Shown here piece by piece: positions 44,032 through 54,026 of a stretch of DNA of 64,000 nucleotides; within the stretch, counting starts at the first letter, position 1; each line of letters starts with the position of its first letter. The stretch comes from Nevskiaceae bacterium. Lineage in GTDB: Bacteria > Pseudomonadota > Gammaproteobacteria > Nevskiales > Nevskiaceae. The notes below the pieces were generated by a model. It saw nothing but the letters and a program-made list of their open reading frames with translations, ran no database searches and had not been told where the DNA came from. A program made the translations under genes and the position numbers. The stretch covers positions 53,421 to 117,420 of the forward strand of contig SCRT01000006.1 of assembly GCA_004298465.1 (NCBI GenBank), given 5' to 3'.

Positions 44032-44586
44032 ATGTCGATTGTCCTCACCGAATTTGCCCGCGCGCGCCTGTTCCCGAAACCGCGGCGCCGCAACACCATC
44101 CAGGATGTTTCGGCAGCGGAGTTCGAGTGCGAACTGAACGTCCGTACGCCATTACGAGTGCTCAACGGCTATGCGCCGTTCTGCAAACTCCAGGTCTACG
44201 AGAACTGGACTTCGACGCGCTGCTTGACCGTGCCGATCACGGACGGGAACCGTCACCTGCTGCGGTCGGCCTACGAAGCGCGCACGAAAAAGGAGCTGCC
44301 GGTACTGGTGCGCTGGTTCGAGGGCGTGGAGCCGCCAGTGGCGAACTACTTCGTCGTCATCCTTTATTCACGCGAGCAGATGGAAAAGGAAGGCGATGCC
44401 ATCGATGCCGACTGGGGCGTGGTCGGCTGTCTGTACACGCTGAGGCCGGAGGAGATCCCGATGGCGCCGATCACTGCGCTGCGCAACGCACTGGGTGTGG
44501 ACGAGGGCGGGTCGGGGGTGGCGATCGACCGTGTGGCGTACACGCGCAGTGTCGAATACTGGCAAGCGCACGCGAACTGGAGGTAA
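44032..44586 (+). CDS. DUF3228 family protein
   Basis: 184 residues from ATG 44032. Conserved blocks 'VLNGYAPFCKLQVYENWT', 'RHLLRSAYEARTKKELPVL', 'VRWFEGVEPP', 'VVILYSREQM' and 'MAPITALRNALGVDEGGSG' match DUF3228. Cytoplasmic, function unknown. The 264 bp after it (44587-44850) hold no recognisable feature. Confidence 0.85.
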   Translation: MSIVLTEFARARLFPKPRRRNTIQDVSAAEFECELNVRTPLRVLNGYAPFCKLQVYENWTSTRCLTVPITDGNRHLLRSAYEARTKKELPVLVRWFEGVEPPVANYFVVILYSREQMEKEGDAIDADWGVVGCLYTLRPEEIPMAPITALRNALGVDEGGSGVAIDRVAYTRSVEYWQAHANWR

Positions 44587-44850
44587 TACGGCGAATGGAG
44601 CGATGATCGGAGATCATGCCGATCAGTCGTTTCCGTTGCTGCAATTCCGGGCAGGGTCGTCGCCCTTGCTGCAGCTTGGGTGCCGCCGGTTTCGGCTGAT
44701 CTCATATTGTCCCTAAGGCGGTTCCGGCCGTGTTTCTTGCCTGTCTCGTCGCCCACTGAGCCGCCCGCCGCGGGGCCGGCAATGAGAAAGCAGCTTGGCG
44801 CACCCCTGCAGGATGGCAAGAAGCCGCAGCAGGGGGGCCGTGATGGGTGA

Positions 44851-45548
44851 TCATCCTGCGCGTGCTGCTTCGCGGGCGCGCTCCACGTCGGGCGAGAGGT
44901 ACGTGGATTCCGGAATCTCACCCAGCCGTGACGAGTGGACCTGCCCGGGCGCAAGACCGTAGAACTTCTGGAAATTCATGATCAGCGGCGACCATTTGTC
45001 CGGGTCGATGCGGTTTGGGGTGCCATCCATTACGATCGACGGATAAACATGAACCCGCGTAACGCGGACCTCGAACACCTTGATCCCGATCCGCCAGGCC
45101 TCCGCGTCGGTCATCAACCCGCGCGTCTCGGCGAGCACTGCTTCCATCTGCACCGGGCATTCCAGTGCCGGGGAGCCTGTACCGTTTCGGAAGGAACGGC
45201 GGTGAGGCCGGCAATCTCGAATTTGTGTTTCTCGTGCGCATAGCCGCGCAGGCGCTTCGCGTTGGAAACGGGGTCGGAACCGGTGAGGCGGGCCAGACGA
45301 TCGACCGAGTCGACCTCTGCGGGAGACGGCAGATTCAGCACCGCCTGACCGGTCCGGATCAGGTTTTCCGTCGTCTTGGAACTGCCATCGAGCCCCAGCA
45401 TGCAGCGCCAGCCCAGCCAGAACGCAGACGACATCGGGGCAAGATTGGCGCTGCCATCTTCATTTATTGTGCTGATCAGGACGACAGGAGTCCCGAAATA
45501 CAGGATGGCAGGCTCAATCGTGATCGTGTCGATCGGGGGAAGTGACAT
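44851..45548 (-). pseudogene. Flavin reductase-like domain protein, frameshifted
   Basis: From ATG 45548 (GGAG 8 nt upstream) the protein reads 'FGTPVVLISTINEDGSANL', 'MSSAFWLGWRCMLGLDG', 'VLNLPSPAEVDSVDRLARL', the FMN-binding split-barrel fold. After 'SETVQAPR' (near 45165) one base is missing and the rest continues in another frame: 'MEAVLAETRGLMTDA', 'MDGTPNRIDPDKWSPLIM', to the stop at 44851. A single frameshift in an otherwise intact gene. Confidence 0.82.
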
Positions 45549-45714
45549 CGCGGAACTCCATGATTTCTCTGGAACTCCACGGTAAAGCCGGGCGATCCTG
45601 GAAACACTCCGAAACTTGCACTTCAATTCGTTGCCGGATTCTGGATGCCGCGGGCGCTGCCTGAGTATCAGGCTGGACGAGGATAGAAATTGCCACGACC
45701 ATGCCCCGATCGGT

Positions 45715-45906
45715 TCACTCGTGTTTTTCTTCAGGTTCGACGTGCGCACCGTCGAGCCGTGTCCTGTCCAGTTCTTCCTGTAGCCGTTCATGCTGTTTTT
45801 CGGCTTTCGTGCGGCCGAAGCGCGCCCGGTTCTCGGCCGCTTTTTCGGCCTTTTCAACGCGTGCTTTGCGCTTGCGGGCGAGGCGCAGGTTGATGATGTT
45901 CGCCAT
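45715..45906 (-). CDS. DUF4169-type small basic protein
   Basis: 63 residues: 'MANIINLRLARKRKAR', 'RARFGRTKAEKQ', then an acidic tail. It matches the short DUF4169 family. It begins 5 bp after the djlA stop and is probably cotranscribed. Function unknown. Confidence 0.8.
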   Translation of the reverse strand: MANIINLRLARKRKARVEKAEKAAENRARFGRTKAEKQHERLQEELDRTRLDGAHVEPEEKHE

Positions 45907-45911
45907 GAGGG

Positions 45912-46730
45912 TCAGGCCCGGGCGCGGCTGCGCACGGCGGCGCGCGCCTTTTCGATGAGCTGGTAGGCCGCCGTGATGTCCTGCGTCTTGCGCTTCGCTG
46001 TTTCCAGCTCGCTGTCCGGCAGGCCCTGCGCAGCGAGCTTGTCGGGGTGGTTCTCGCTCATCAAGCGGCGATAGGCACGCTTGATGGTGTCGTCCGGGTC
46101 GGTGGGCTTCACCCCGATTACGGCGTAGGCGGCATCGAGATCGTCACGCGTCGGCGGGCTGCGGCCTCCGCCCGCCTGTGCCTGCTCCCAGCTGAACCCA
46201 GCGCCACCTTGGTTCATCATGGCTTCCAGGCGCAGGATTTCGGCTTCGGGAATACCCAGGCCACGCGCGATGCGCAGCAGGATGGCGTGTTCGGCTGGCT
46301 GGATGTGGCCGTCGGCCATCATGGCGGCAAGCTGGACCTGGATGAACACCATGTGGAGCACACGCTGCCCGCGCGAGATGCGCAGGAAGTTCGCCAGCTC
46401 GGCATCGAGATCGAAGCCAGGGCTCTTGCCGCGGTTGAACGCGGCCTTGGCGAGCTCGCGTGCCGCTGGGTCGAGGCGGAAGCGGACGAACAGGCTTTCC
46501 GTAACGCGAATTTCCTGTTCGCTGACGCGGCCGTCCGCCTTGCATACCGCACCCATCACGGCGAACGTGGATTCGACGAAGGGGTTGCGCACGCGCCGCG
46601 CCGTCGAGGTCACGCCGCGTCTGAGCAGGTGTGGCAGGTAATAGCCCGCAACGGCACCGACGATGAGGCCGATGAAGCTGTGGGTGGCGAGCAGCCCGAC
46701 AAGGCCGCCGAAAAAGACCGCGAGGTTCAT
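45912..46730 (-). CDS. djlA: DnaJ-like co-chaperone DjlA
   Basis: 272 residues. An N-terminal membrane segment ('FGGLVGLLATHSFIGLIVG'), a TerB-like helical domain ('VMGAVCKADGRVSEQEIRV', 'ADGHIQPAEHAILLRIARG') and a C-terminal J domain with the HPD motif ('RLMSENHPDKLAAQGLP') follow in the order of DjlA. It stimulates DnaK at the inner membrane. Confidence 0.92.
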   Translation of the reverse strand: MNLAVFFGGLVGLLATHSFIGLIVGAVAGYYLPHLLRRGVTSTARRVRNPFVESTFAVMGAVCKADGRVSEQEIRVTESLFVRFRLDPAARELAKAAFNRGKSPGFDLDAELANFLRISRGQRVLHMVFIQVQLAAMMADGHIQPAEHAILLRIARGLGIPEAEILRLEAMMNQGGAGFSWEQAQAGGGRSPPTRDDLDAAYAVIGVKPTDPDDTIKRAYRRLMSENHPDKLAAQGLPDSELETAKRKTQDITAAYQLIEKARAAVRSRARA

Positions 46731-46825
46731 GTGGCTATCTTACCGATCCTGCGGCCCTGCCCGGCGCCGGGCAGGCGAAGACGCGCCCGCCACAGGGCGG
46801 GCGCCGGGTTGCGGTTGCTCGCGCT

Positions 46826-47995
46826 TCAGTCCCAGTTCAGGGCACCGCCGGTCTTGTATTCCACGACGCGTTCTTCGAAGAAGTTCGCTTCCTCGGAGAG
46901 GTCGATGGATTCGCTCATCCACGTGAACGGGTTCTGCGCACCGGGGTAAAGCTGGCGCAGGCCGAGCTGGGCGCAGCGGCGGTTGGCGATGAACTGCAGA
47001 TAGCCGGTGAACTGCGCCGCGTTGAGACCCAGCACGCCGCGCGGCATGGTGTCGTGGGCGTAGCGAATCTCGAGATTCGTGGCCTCGTCCATCATGTTGA
47101 GGATTTCTTCCTGGAGTTCCTGGGTCCACAGGTGTGGATTCTCGATCTTGATCTGGTTGATGACGTCGATGCCGAAGTTCATGTGCATCGACTCGTCGCG
47201 CATGATGTATTTGAACTCGCGTGCCACGCCCACCATCTTGTTGCGGTGGCCGAAGGCCAAGAGCTGCGTGAAGCCGACGTAGAAGAACGTGCCTTCGAAG
47301 ATCGCATAGAAGGCGATCAGGTCGCGCAGCAGGCGGCGGTCGTTTTCCGGTGTGCCGGTGTGGAAATGCGGGTCGGACAGGCTCTTGGTGTAGGGCAGGC
47401 ACCATGCCGCCTTGTCGTGCACGGATGGCACTTCGTGGTACATGTTGAAGACTTCCGCCTCGTCCATGCCCAGGCTTTCGATGCAGTACTGGTAGGCGTG
47501 CGTGTGCAGCGCTTCCTCGAAGGCCTGGCGCAGCAGGTACTGGCGGCATTCCGGGTTCGTGATATGGCGGTAGACCGCGAGTACCAGGTTGTTCGCCACC
47601 AGCGAGTCGGCGGTGGAGAAGAAGCCCAACGCCCGCTTGATGATGGTGCGCTCGTCATCCGTCAGGCCGTTCGGGTCCTGCCAGGTGGCGATATCCGCCG
47701 TCATGTTGATTTCCTGCGGCATCCAGTGGTTGTTGCAGGCCGCAAGGTATTTTTCCCACGCCCACTTGTACTTGAAGGGCACGAGCTGGTTGAGGTCGGC
47801 ACGGCAGTTGATGATCTTCTTGTCGTCGACGAGGATGCGGCGCTCGCCCATGTCGATGTGCTCCAGCCCGGTGTTGCGGGCGGCGGCATTCATCACGACG
47901 GCCGGATGCACGGCAGGCGTCGGCGAAGGAATCGCCGAATGCGTCCCGCTGAGTGTATGCGTGTCGGTGTTGTGGCCATCATTCCAGTCCAGCAT
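46826..47995 (-). CDS. nrdB: Ribonucleotide reductase, beta subunit (class Ia)
   Basis: 389 residues; GAGG 8 nt before ATG 47995. Di-iron ligands and the radical site are readable: Asp in '[12 protein letters not shown]', '[12 protein letters not shown]' with Glu, His and the radical Tyr four residues after the His, and '[11 protein letters not shown]', '[10 protein letters not shown]' for the second Glu-Glu-His set. C-terminus '[10 protein letters not shown]' docks to the alpha subunit. Follows nrdA by 97 bp. Confidence 0.95.
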   Translation of the reverse strand: MLDWNDGHNTDTHTLSGTHSAIPSPTPAVHPAVVMNAAARNTGLEHIDMGERRILVDDKKIINCRADLNQLVPFKYKWAWEKYLAACNNHWMPQEINMTADIATWQDPNGLTDDERTIIKRALGFFSTADSLVANNLVLAVYRHITNPECRQYLLRQAFEEALHTHAYQYCIESLGMDEAEVFNMYHEVPSVHDKAAWCLPYTKSLSDPHFHTGTPENDRRLLRDLIAFYAIFEGTFFYVGFTQLLAFGHRNKMVGVAREFKYIMRDESMHMNFGIDVINQIKIENPHLWTQELQEEILNMMDEATNLEIRYAHDTMPRGVLGLNAAQFTGYLQFIANRRCAQLGLRQLYPGAQNPFTWMSESIDLSEEANFFEERVVEYKTGGALNWD

Positions 47996-48092
47996 TTTTC
48001 TACCTCTTCAGATTCTTTGACGTGTTTTGGGAGCGCAGGTTCGATGATTTGCGAGCGGCAAGCAGTAAGCGGCCGTTCTCGGCTCACGGCCT

Positions 48093-50981
48093 TTACTGGC
48101 AGGCCTCGCAATCGGGGTCGAGGACGGAACACACCTTCGGCGCGGCGTCGGTCGGGGTGGCCTTGACGCGGTTCAGGCGGCCGTCGTCGATGGTGGTCTT
48201 CTCGGCCCGTGTGGCACCCATGGAGCGCAGGTAGTAGGTGGTCTTCAGGCCCGACAGCCAGGCGTGCTTGTAGAGCTCGTCGAGCTTGCGGCCGGAGGCT
48301 TCGCGCATGTACAGGTTCAGGCTCTGCGACTGGTCGATCCATTTCTGGCGCCGGCTGCCGGCGTCGATCAAGCGTTTGGCGTCGACTTCGAAGGCGCAGC
48401 GGTAGAGCGTCTTCAGCTCTTCCGGCACGCGGTCGATGTCCTGCACGCTGCCGTCGAAGTACTTGAGGTCGTGCACCATGACTTCGTCCCACAGGCCAAG
48501 CTTCTTCAGGTCCTCGACGAGATACTTGTTGAGCACCGTGAACTGGCCGGACAGGTTGGATTTCACGTACAGGTTCTGGTACGTCGGTTCGATGGACTGC
48601 GAGATCCCGACGATGTTGGCAATGGTCGCGGTCGGGGCGATGGCCATGGTGTTGGAATTGCGCATGCCCACCGCTTTCACGCGTTGCCGCAGCGCGTCCC
48701 AGTCGAAGTGGCCGGAGGTGCTGCGATCCTGTTCCAGGTACTTGCCGCGGGAATCGGCAAGAAGCTGGATGGAGTCGATCGGCAAAATGCCTTGCGACCA
48801 CAAGGAGCCGTCGAAGGACGAATAGCGGCCACGTTCCTCCGCGAGGTTCGCAGAGGCCTGGATGGCGTAGTAGCTCACCGCTTCCATGGATTCGTCCGCG
48901 AACCGGATCGCGGCGTCGGATTCGTAAGGCAGGCGCAGCTTGTACAGCGCGTCCTGGAAGCCCATGAGCCCCATGCCGACCGGGCGGTGGCGGAGATTCG
49001 CATTGCGCGCCGTGGCCACGGCGTAGTAGTTGTACTCGATGACGTTGTCAAGCATACGCATGGCCGTGTTCACGGTCTTTTCCAGCGCCGCGAAGTCCAG
49101 CTTGCCGTCTACGACATGCGCCGGCAGGTTCACGCTGCCGAGGTTGCAGACGGCGATTTCCTGGCCAGCTCTCGTGTTCAGCGTGATTTCCGTGCACAGG
49201 TTGGAACTGTGCACCACGCCGGCATGCTGCTGCGGGCTGCGCAGGTTGCATGGGTCCTTGAACGTCATCCACGGATGGCCGGTCTCGAACAGCATCGACA
49301 GCATCTTGCGCCACAGCTCCACCGCCGGCATGCGCTTGAAGTTCGCGATGCGGCCTTCGTCTGCATCCTTCTCGTATTCCGCGTAGCGCTTCTCGAAGGC
49401 TTGGCCCGTGAGGTCGTGGAGGTCCGGCGTTTCATCAGGTGAGAACAGCGTCCACGGCAGATCTTCCATCACGCGCTTGACGAACAGGTCCGGCACCCAC
49501 GCCGCGATGTTCATGTCGTGCGTACGGCGGCGGTCGTCGCCGGTGTTCTTGCGCAGGTCGAGGAATTCCTCGATGTCGCGGTGCCACGTTTCCAGATAGG
49601 CACACACCGCACCCTTGCGCTTGCCGCCCTGGTTGACGGCCACGGCGGTGTCGTTCGCCACCTTCATGAACGGCACGACGCCGTTGGAAGTGCCGTTCGT
49701 GCCCTTGATGTAGCCGCCCGTGCCGCGCACTGGCGTCCAGTCGTTGCCCAGCCCGCCGGCGAATTTCGACAGCATGGCGTTGTCGTGGATGGCGCCGAAG
49801 ATGCCGTGCAGGTCGTCCGGCACCTGCGTGAGGTAGCAGGACGACAGCTGGGGACGCAGCGTGGCGGAGTTGAACAGCGTCGGCGTCGAGGACATGAAGC
49901 GGAACGACGACAGCAGTTCGTAGAACTCGATGGCGCGCGCCTCGCGGTCCACCTCGTTCATCGCCAGGCCCATCGCCACGCGCATGAAGAACGCCTGCGG
50001 CAGCTCGATGCGCGTCTTGCCGGCGTGGATGAAGTAACGGTCGTACAGGGTTTGCAGGCCGAGATAGTCGAAGGTGCGGTCACGTTCCGGCAGCAGCGCG
50101 TGACCGAGGCGGTCGAGATCGAACAGGCACAGCTTCGGGTCCAGCAGCTCCAGCTTCGCGGCAGTGTTGATGTAGGCGCGGAAATAGTCCGGGTACAGTC
50201 CCTTCATATCCTCGAAGGTCGGATGCGAGTTCGGCAGTCCCAGGTAGCGCGTGGCTTCGTGGCGCAACGCGTCGAGCAGCAGGCGCGCGGCCACGTGGCC
50301 GTAGTCGGGCTCTTTCTCGATGCGCGAGCGCGCGGCGAAGGTCAGGGCTTGGGAAAGCTCCGCTTCCGGAATGCCGTCGTACAGGTCGCGCAGTGCGGCG
50401 GTGACGATCTCGTTCGCGTCCACGCCTGTCAGCCCATCGCAGGCTTCCGCGGTAACAACGCGCAGACGCGCCTCGTCCAGTGGTACGAGGTGCTCCTGGC
50501 CTTCGGCGGCACCGTCGAGTTTGATGTGCAGGGCTGGCGGCGCAGTTTTCTTCTCGTGGGCCGCACGTTCCCGCGCGCGCTCGTCGCGGTACAGCACGTA
50601 GGCGCGGGCGACCTTGTGCTCGCCGGCGCGCATCAGCGCGAGTTCCACCTGGTCCTGGATGTCCTCGACATGCAGCGTGCCACCGCCGGATAGATGGCGT
50701 GTGAGCGCGCTGCTCACTTGTGTGGCCAGCTCGGCTACGGTTTCACGGATGCGCGAGCTGGCGGCGCCGGTAGAGCCTTCCACAGCGAGGAAGGCCTTGG
50801 TGAGCGCGATGGCGATCTTCGAGCTGTCGAAGCCGGTGAGCTTGCCGTTGCGACGGATCACCTTGATGCCGCCGGGCGCAGCGGCAGACAGTTCGGCAAA
50901 GCTGGCCGTGTCGCGGTTGTCCGCTGTGGCGGCGGCCGGATTCACGGTGGCTGGCGTGTGGGAGGTGCTCTGGATTTGCAT
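48093..50981 (-). CDS. nrdA: Ribonucleotide reductase, alpha subunit (class Ia)
   Basis: 962 residues from ATG 50981, which has GGAG at a workable distance; an ATG at 50990 sits too close to it. N-terminal ATP-cone ('IKVIRRNGKLTGFDSSKIA'), then the barrel with 'HSSNLCTEITLN' and 'AVCNLGSVNLPAHVV' active-site parts, 'AGGLGNDWTPVRGTGGYIK', and the redox Cys pair near the end ('VLDPDCEACQ'). Makes deoxynucleotides with NrdB. Two NrdR-type boxes lie about 160-210 bp upstream. Confidence 0.95.
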   Translation of the reverse strand: MQIQSTSHTPATVNPAAATADNRDTASFAELSAAAPGGIKVIRRNGKLTGFDSSKIAIALTKAFLAVEGSTGAASSRIRETVAELATQVSSALTRHLSGGGTLHVEDIQDQVELALMRAGEHKVARAYVLYRDERARERAAHEKKTAPPALHIKLDGAAEGQEHLVPLDEARLRVVTAEACDGLTGVDANEIVTAALRDLYDGIPEAELSQALTFAARSRIEKEPDYGHVAARLLLDALRHEATRYLGLPNSHPTFEDMKGLYPDYFRAYINTAAKLELLDPKLCLFDLDRLGHALLPERDRTFDYLGLQTLYDRYFIHAGKTRIELPQAFFMRVAMGLAMNEVDREARAIEFYELLSSFRFMSSTPTLFNSATLRPQLSSCYLTQVPDDLHGIFGAIHDNAMLSKFAGGLGNDWTPVRGTGGYIKGTNGTSNGVVPFMKVANDTAVAVNQGGKRKGAVCAYLETWHRDIEEFLDLRKNTGDDRRRTHDMNIAAWVPDLFVKRVMEDLPWTLFSPDETPDLHDLTGQAFEKRYAEYEKDADEGRIANFKRMPAVELWRKMLSMLFETGHPWMTFKDPCNLRSPQQHAGVVHSSNLCTEITLNTRAGQEIAVCNLGSVNLPAHVVDGKLDFAALEKTVNTAMRMLDNVIEYNYYAVATARNANLRHRPVGMGLMGFQDALYKLRLPYESDAAIRFADESMEAVSYYAIQASANLAEERGRYSSFDGSLWSQGILPIDSIQLLADSRGKYLEQDRSTSGHFDWDALRQRVKAVGMRNSNTMAIAPTATIANIVGISQSIEPTYQNLYVKSNLSGQFTVLNKYLVEDLKKLGLWDEVMVHDLKYFDGSVQDIDRVPEELKTLYRCAFEVDAKRLIDAGSRRQKWIDQSQSLNLYMREASGRKLDELYKHAWLSGLKTTYYLRSMGATRAEKTTIDDGRLNRVKATPTDAAPKVCSVLDPDCEACQ

Positions 50982-51141
50982 GGGGGTCATTCTCCGCCGA
51001 AGGGTTTCCGAAGTGCGGTGAGCGCGGCTTGCCGCCGGGGTGCGGGAGCGGGTAGCGCGGTGGTCAGCATTCCGGAGGGAGGGGTGTGTGGCACGGACCG
51101 ATGTTCGATGCGGGTTCCAGCCTAGCGCCGATCCATGAAAA

Positions 51142-51188
51142 ACACAACATGTTGTGTTTCTTGTATACAGAGGACATATATATTGTGT
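51142..51188. promoter_or_regulatory. Two NrdR-type boxes upstream of nrdA
   Basis: ACACAACATGTTGTGT (51142-51157) is a perfect 16 bp palindrome; GACATATATATTGTGT (51173-51188) is the second box. Starts are 31 bp apart, three helical turns, the arrangement NrdR needs. NrdR represses ribonucleotide reductase when dATP is high. nrdR itself is not in the window. The rest of 51000-51307 holds no gene. Confidence 0.75.
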
Positions 51189-51307
51189 ACAACGTAGTAG
51201 ATAACGCGTGCAGATCCTGTGGACAAGACGCGTTGTGCTGGCTTTTCAGGGGCTTGCAGCAGGTGGGGCGCGAGACGGGCAGGCCACCGGACGGCGGCAT
51301 CCGCTTT

Positions 51308-52633
51308 TCAGTGTTTTCGGCTGTCGGTGGAGATTTCGCCGCTGCGCTGCAGGGCGAGCTTGAGGCAGACCGGCCCGATGATTTCGTTGACGCCGACGAC
51401 TCCGATCGCCAGGGTGGCAAAGCCCGTGCCGAAGGCCGGGAACTGGTGGGCCAGGATGAGTGCGATGCCGAGTGCCAGGCCCGCCTGCGAGACCAGGCCC
51501 GACCAGCCCCAGCGCACCAGGACCGGTGGATCACCGGCCCTGTGGCTTGCAGCGCGCGAGGCGCCCACGGTGACGGCAATGCGCACGGCGACGAGTACGA
51601 ACGCAATGGGCCAGACGCTGGCGAAGCCGGGTAGGTCGAGGTGGGCACCAGCTGTGGCGAAGAACACCACGAACACGATTTCCGCCGTGCCTTCGATGGC
51701 GCGTAGCAGCGGTGCGCCGTGGTGCGAAAAGTTCTGCACGATGAAGCCGGCGATCATGAACGAGAGCAGTGGGTCGAGGTGCAGATGGTTGAACAGTGCG
51801 GACGCGGGCAGACCCATCAACAGCAGCACGAACAGCAACGTCTGCCCGCTCAGCCGCAGGTACAGGATCAGCGCGACGCCCAGCCCGATGCCGATCGCGG
51901 TGCTTTGTGCGAGGTGGAGTGCGGTGGTCATGACGGCCTGTTGCAGGTCCAGGGAGGTGTTCAGCGCGAGCTGGACCAGCGGCATGACGATGGCCAGCAG
52001 CACGATGATGAGCACGTCCGACGACATGATGAAGGCGACGGTGGAATCCGTCAGGCGACCTTTCGGGCGGTACTGCGCCATGATCGCGAGCAGGGCGGAC
52101 GGGCTGCGCGTGGCAGCGAGGATGCCCCATAGCACGGCGACGGCCGCCACGCCGGTCAACGGCAGATCAGCAAGGAATGGGATGAATCCGCGCAGTGCGA
52201 AGAACGTGCCGCCGACCAGCGTGATGACCCACGTCATCTGGTAAAGGTGGGCCCAGGCCAGGCTCCTGGCGGCATTGCGCAGGCTCGCCACACGCAGCTC
52301 GGCGCCACCGGCGAGGGCGATCAGCATCAGAGCGAGCTGGTTCAGCACGCTGAGCTTGTCAATGCTGTGCGGCTGGATGAAGCCCAGTACATGCGGCCCG
52401 ACCAGCATGCCGGCGAGGAGGTAGCCTGTCAGGTGCGGCAACCCGATTCTTTCCACCATCTGGCTGACGAGCGTGCCGGTCAGGAGCAGCAGCCCGATCG
52501 CGGCGATGGTGGAAAAGACGCCGGCGTCCGCTGCGGCCCACTGGCGTTCGGTCCAGGTCAGCGCCAGTATCACCAGCAGCATGCCGAACTGTACGCTCCA
52601 GCGTGCCCAGGGATGGTCGAGCTTCAGGTTCAC
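51308..52633 (-). CDS. Cation:proton antiporter-like membrane protein
   Basis: 441 residues from GTG 52633, which overlaps the previous stop as GTGA. About twelve helices of a Na+/H+ exchanger fold: 'GLPHLTGYLLAGMLVGPHVL', 'TRSPSALLAIMAQ', 'SSDVLIIVLLAIVMPLVQL', 'LDPLLSFMIAGFIVQNF'. No C-terminal TrkA domain. Works in tandem with the next gene; ion unknown. Confidence 0.85.
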   Translation of the reverse strand: MNLKLDHPWARWSVQFGMLLVILALTWTERQWAAADAGVFSTIAAIGLLLLTGTLVSQMVERIGLPHLTGYLLAGMLVGPHVLGFIQPHSIDKLSVLNQLALMLIALAGGAELRVASLRNAARSLAWAHLYQMTWVITLVGGTFFALRGFIPFLADLPLTGVAAVAVLWGILAATRSPSALLAIMAQYRPKGRLTDSTVAFIMSSDVLIIVLLAIVMPLVQLALNTSLDLQQAVMTTALHLAQSTAIGIGLGVALILYLRLSGQTLLFVLLLMGLPASALFNHLHLDPLLSFMIAGFIVQNFSHHGAPLLRAIEGTAEIVFVVFFATAGAHLDLPGFASVWPIAFVLVAVRIAVTVGASRAASHRAGDPPVLVRWGWSGLVSQAGLALGIALILAHQFPAFGTGFATLAIGVVGVNEIIGPVCLKLALQRSGEISTDSRKH

Positions 52634-53856
52634 GATGTGGGCGGCGGAGTGGGGGCGTTCCGAACCGGACGCCATTCCCCGGCGTTTTTCAGTTCGTGGC
52701 GCAGCGCTGCATAACCGACGATATCGCCGATGATGATCGACAGCAGGCAGGCGGCGAGCACGATATGGCCGACTTGCCCAGGAAACCCGGCTGCCATCGT
52801 CAGCCCGACGCAGACCGTGATCGGGCCGCAGGCGAGCAACGACAGCCCTGCCGCGCGGCTCGGCACGTGCGGCGGCGCGAGCGTGGTGCGGACGGCCGCC
52901 ACGACAGGCACCTTCACCACCAGGCGTGCCAGCGGCACCAGCACAGCCAGCAGCCACAGTGGAGCGGCCGCGTGCAGGTCCAGGCTGGCGCCGGCGATGG
53001 CGATGACCGGCAGCAGTACCGGGCGTGCGGTCGTCGCCAGAACGTCGTGCAGGCGGCGCCCGTGGGCGGAAAACAAGTTCAGCGTCGCGCCCATTGCCAT
53101 CAGCGCCGCAGGGGCGGCAAGCCCGATGCGGGCCGTGACGCCGGTCACGAGGGCCGCGGCACCGATCACGATCACCCAGCGTGCGCCGCGGCGCGCTTCG
53201 AGATTCGCAAGGATCGCCGCCACGATTCCCATGATGCCGCCGATGCCCAGCGTCACGGCGAAGGCCGTGGGGGGCGCGCCGAGCAGCGCCAGGGCGGGGG
53301 CCCGCGGAGCGAGGGCGAACAGTGCGGCCAGCCCCAGCAGCGGGACGACGTCGTCTTCCTCGGCGAAATCCATCAGCGCGTGCTGCAGCGGGCCGCGCGC
53401 TCCGGTCTGCTCCGCGCTCCACACGATGGCCGCGCGCGCCGTTTCGCTCGCCGCACAGCCAAAGCCGAGTGCCAGATACAGCCGTTCATGCCCGCTGACC
53501 CCGGAAAACAGCGCGCTGAGCAGCCAAGTGCTGCCGGCGCAGGCCAGGAATACCGCCACACTCGTTGCCAACCCCAGCAGGCGGCGGTGCGCCGGCCCTC
53601 GGTGCTTGTGGGTGCGGCCCAGATGGCTGCCGGCCAGCAAGGCCAGCCACGATGCGGCGGCGAAGGTGGCAGGTGCCATGTCGCGCAGGATCGGCGCGCT
53701 GATCAGCCCGGCTCCCGTCGGCCCCAGCAACAGGCCCGCGAGCAGGAATTCGGTCCCGGAAGACAGTCCCAGGCCGCGGCGTTCGCGGGGGCTGGCGATA
53801 GCGTTGGCTGCCCACGCCAGCAGTAACAGCGCCGCGAGCAGCGCGTAGACGCTCAT
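52630..53856 (-). CDS. Second antiporter-like membrane protein
   Basis: 408 residues from ATG 53856 (GGGAGAG upstream). Same general fold ('SSGTEFLLAGLLLGPTGAG', 'LALGFGCAASETARAAIVW', 'MDFAEEDDVVPLLGLAALF') but diverged, with an unusual acidic cluster 'EEDDVV' in a membrane-proximal spot. Coupled to the antiporter downstream, so the two may form a heteromeric exchanger. Confidence 0.75.
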   Translation of the reverse strand: MSVYALLAALLLLAWAANAIASPRERRGLGLSSGTEFLLAGLLLGPTGAGLISAPILRDMAPATFAAASWLALLAGSHLGRTHKHRGPAHRRLLGLATSVAVFLACAGSTWLLSALFSGVSGHERLYLALGFGCAASETARAAIVWSAEQTGARGPLQHALMDFAEEDDVVPLLGLAALFALAPRAPALALLGAPPTAFAVTLGIGGIMGIVAAILANLEARRGARWVIVIGAAALVTGVTARIGLAAPAALMAMGATLNLFSAHGRRLHDVLATTARPVLLPVIAIAGASLDLHAAAPLWLLAVLVPLARLVVKVPVVAAVRTTLAPPHVPSRAAGLSLLACGPITVCVGLTMAAGFPGQVGHIVLAACLLSIIIGDIVGYAALRHELKNAGEWRPVRNAPTPPPTS

Positions 53857-54026
53857 GCTCTCTCCCACCACCGGAGGAGGTATTTCTGCTGGCGCCAGCC
53901 CATGTCCATGCCGTGCGGTTGCAGGTCCTGGGAAAGGGGCCGGGATGCTAACAGGAAAAAATACCCGTCGTTGACCGACAATGACGCGGTTGCGGCGATC
54001 GTGCCGCATTGCGCCGGGAGCCGACC

